Origin: Micrasema longulum
Taxonomy: Eukaryota > Arthropoda > Insecta > Trichoptera > Brachycentridae
DNA length: 64,000 bases
Direction of reading: 5' to 3'
Assembly: GCA_022494885.1 (NCBI GenBank)
Contig: JAGVSM010000430.1
Coordinates: 1 to 64,000 of the forward strand
Below the pieces are notes generated by a model that saw only the letters and a list, made by a program, of their open reading frames with translations, searched no databases and had not been told where the DNA came from. Positions 63,651-64,000 of the stretch are shown here, piece after piece. Each line of letters starts with the position of its first letter. The stretch's first letter is position 1. The position numbers were made by a program, and so were the translations under genes.

Positions 63651-64000
63651 TTGGATTCATATAAAATATTATTGTTTGAAAGCCATTTTCTGTTCGTCAT
63701 AAATTACCGTGTTAAAAATATGTAAAAATAGTTTACGTATTTTTTCTAATCTATTTAATGTGGAAATTTAAAAAGTAATAAAACATATATTAGCGATAAA
63801 CAAAAAAAATAAAATATATTAGATATAACTTTATTACGGGTTGTTCTGTCACGTGTCGTGTGTAGGCTCACTTATACCTTTACACGATTACACAATCAGC
63901 AATGTGAATAGTCCACATTTAATGGATCTGCCTGATTTGAGTGGGTCCCTTTACACCATAGGTTGAATTTTCACGAAATATCCTTAAATCATACTTATCC
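63651..64000. other. Unassigned sequence
   Basis: Nothing recognised up to the window end. Confidence 0.3.

Noticed and set aside
1..64000. CRISPR array, rRNA genes, bacterial operons or phage modules
   Set aside because: No regularly spaced direct repeats, no rRNA-like segments and no Shine-Dalgarno-spaced gene clusters; the content is eukaryotic repeats.

Overview
The window reads as AT-rich (roughly two-thirds A+T by eye), gene-poor, repeat-packed nuclear DNA from an invertebrate, most likely an insect. That rests on three things: many decayed non-LTR retrotransposon 3' ends with arthropod-style reverse-transcriptase C-termini, tRNA-headed SINEs, and a mariner transposase remnant. I cannot name the species. 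I found no intact host gene, rRNA, functional tRNA, CRISPR array or bacterial-style operon. Nearly every open frame over 60 codons is a chance frame or lies inside a repeat.

The window is built from layers of dead mobile elements. (1) Non-LTR (LINE) pieces, nearly all 5'-truncated so that only the RT C-terminus and 3' UTR survive. One family ends in a 'GRPRKTW' domain (0.9, 4.5, 10.2, 44.2-45.6 and 51.7-52.3 kb). Several jockey/CR1-like tails lie at 7.6, 23.4, 24.4, 28.1, 35.1, 38.1, 40.2, 50.5, 53.3, 56.0 and 62.4-63.3 kb, and two further types at 20.9 and 26.5 kb. (2) Three tRNA-derived SINE families, called A, B and C here. B has a tRNA-Val-like head with clear A and B boxes; one B copy sits inside a LINE 3' end between 8-bp target-site duplications, and the main C copy sits inside a MITE. 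(3) Non-autonomous DNA elements with inverted termini: a long-TIR family (M1) with about 16 pieces, a second family (E, three copies), singletons at 3.1, 28.8, 32.1, 54.4 and 55.4 kb, and a mariner transposase with a large internal deletion at 34.5-34.8 kb. (4) A Helitron-like family (D) at 23.9, 31.7, 41.8 and 46.9 kb with a TC...CTAG/T end structure.

Some places do not fit the repeat picture. A short GC-rich island at 30.58-30.72 kb carries a perfect 14-bp match to the RFX X-box. Short coding-like stretches lie at 6.66 kb (ending at a consensus splice donor), 27.2 kb, 37.8 kb (minus strand) and 60.8 kb (with a plausible 52-bp intron). A long stretch at 13.2-14.4 kb is only weakly coding-like. 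These are the best candidates for host exons or regulatory DNA.

The elements do not form a pathway. The biology is their interaction: LINE machinery would have mobilised the SINEs, and lost transposases (mariner or others) the MITEs. The nesting gives a relative order: M1 before SINE C; the 24-kb-type LINE before SINE B; the 45-kb plus-strand RT before the minus-strand GRPRKTW copy.
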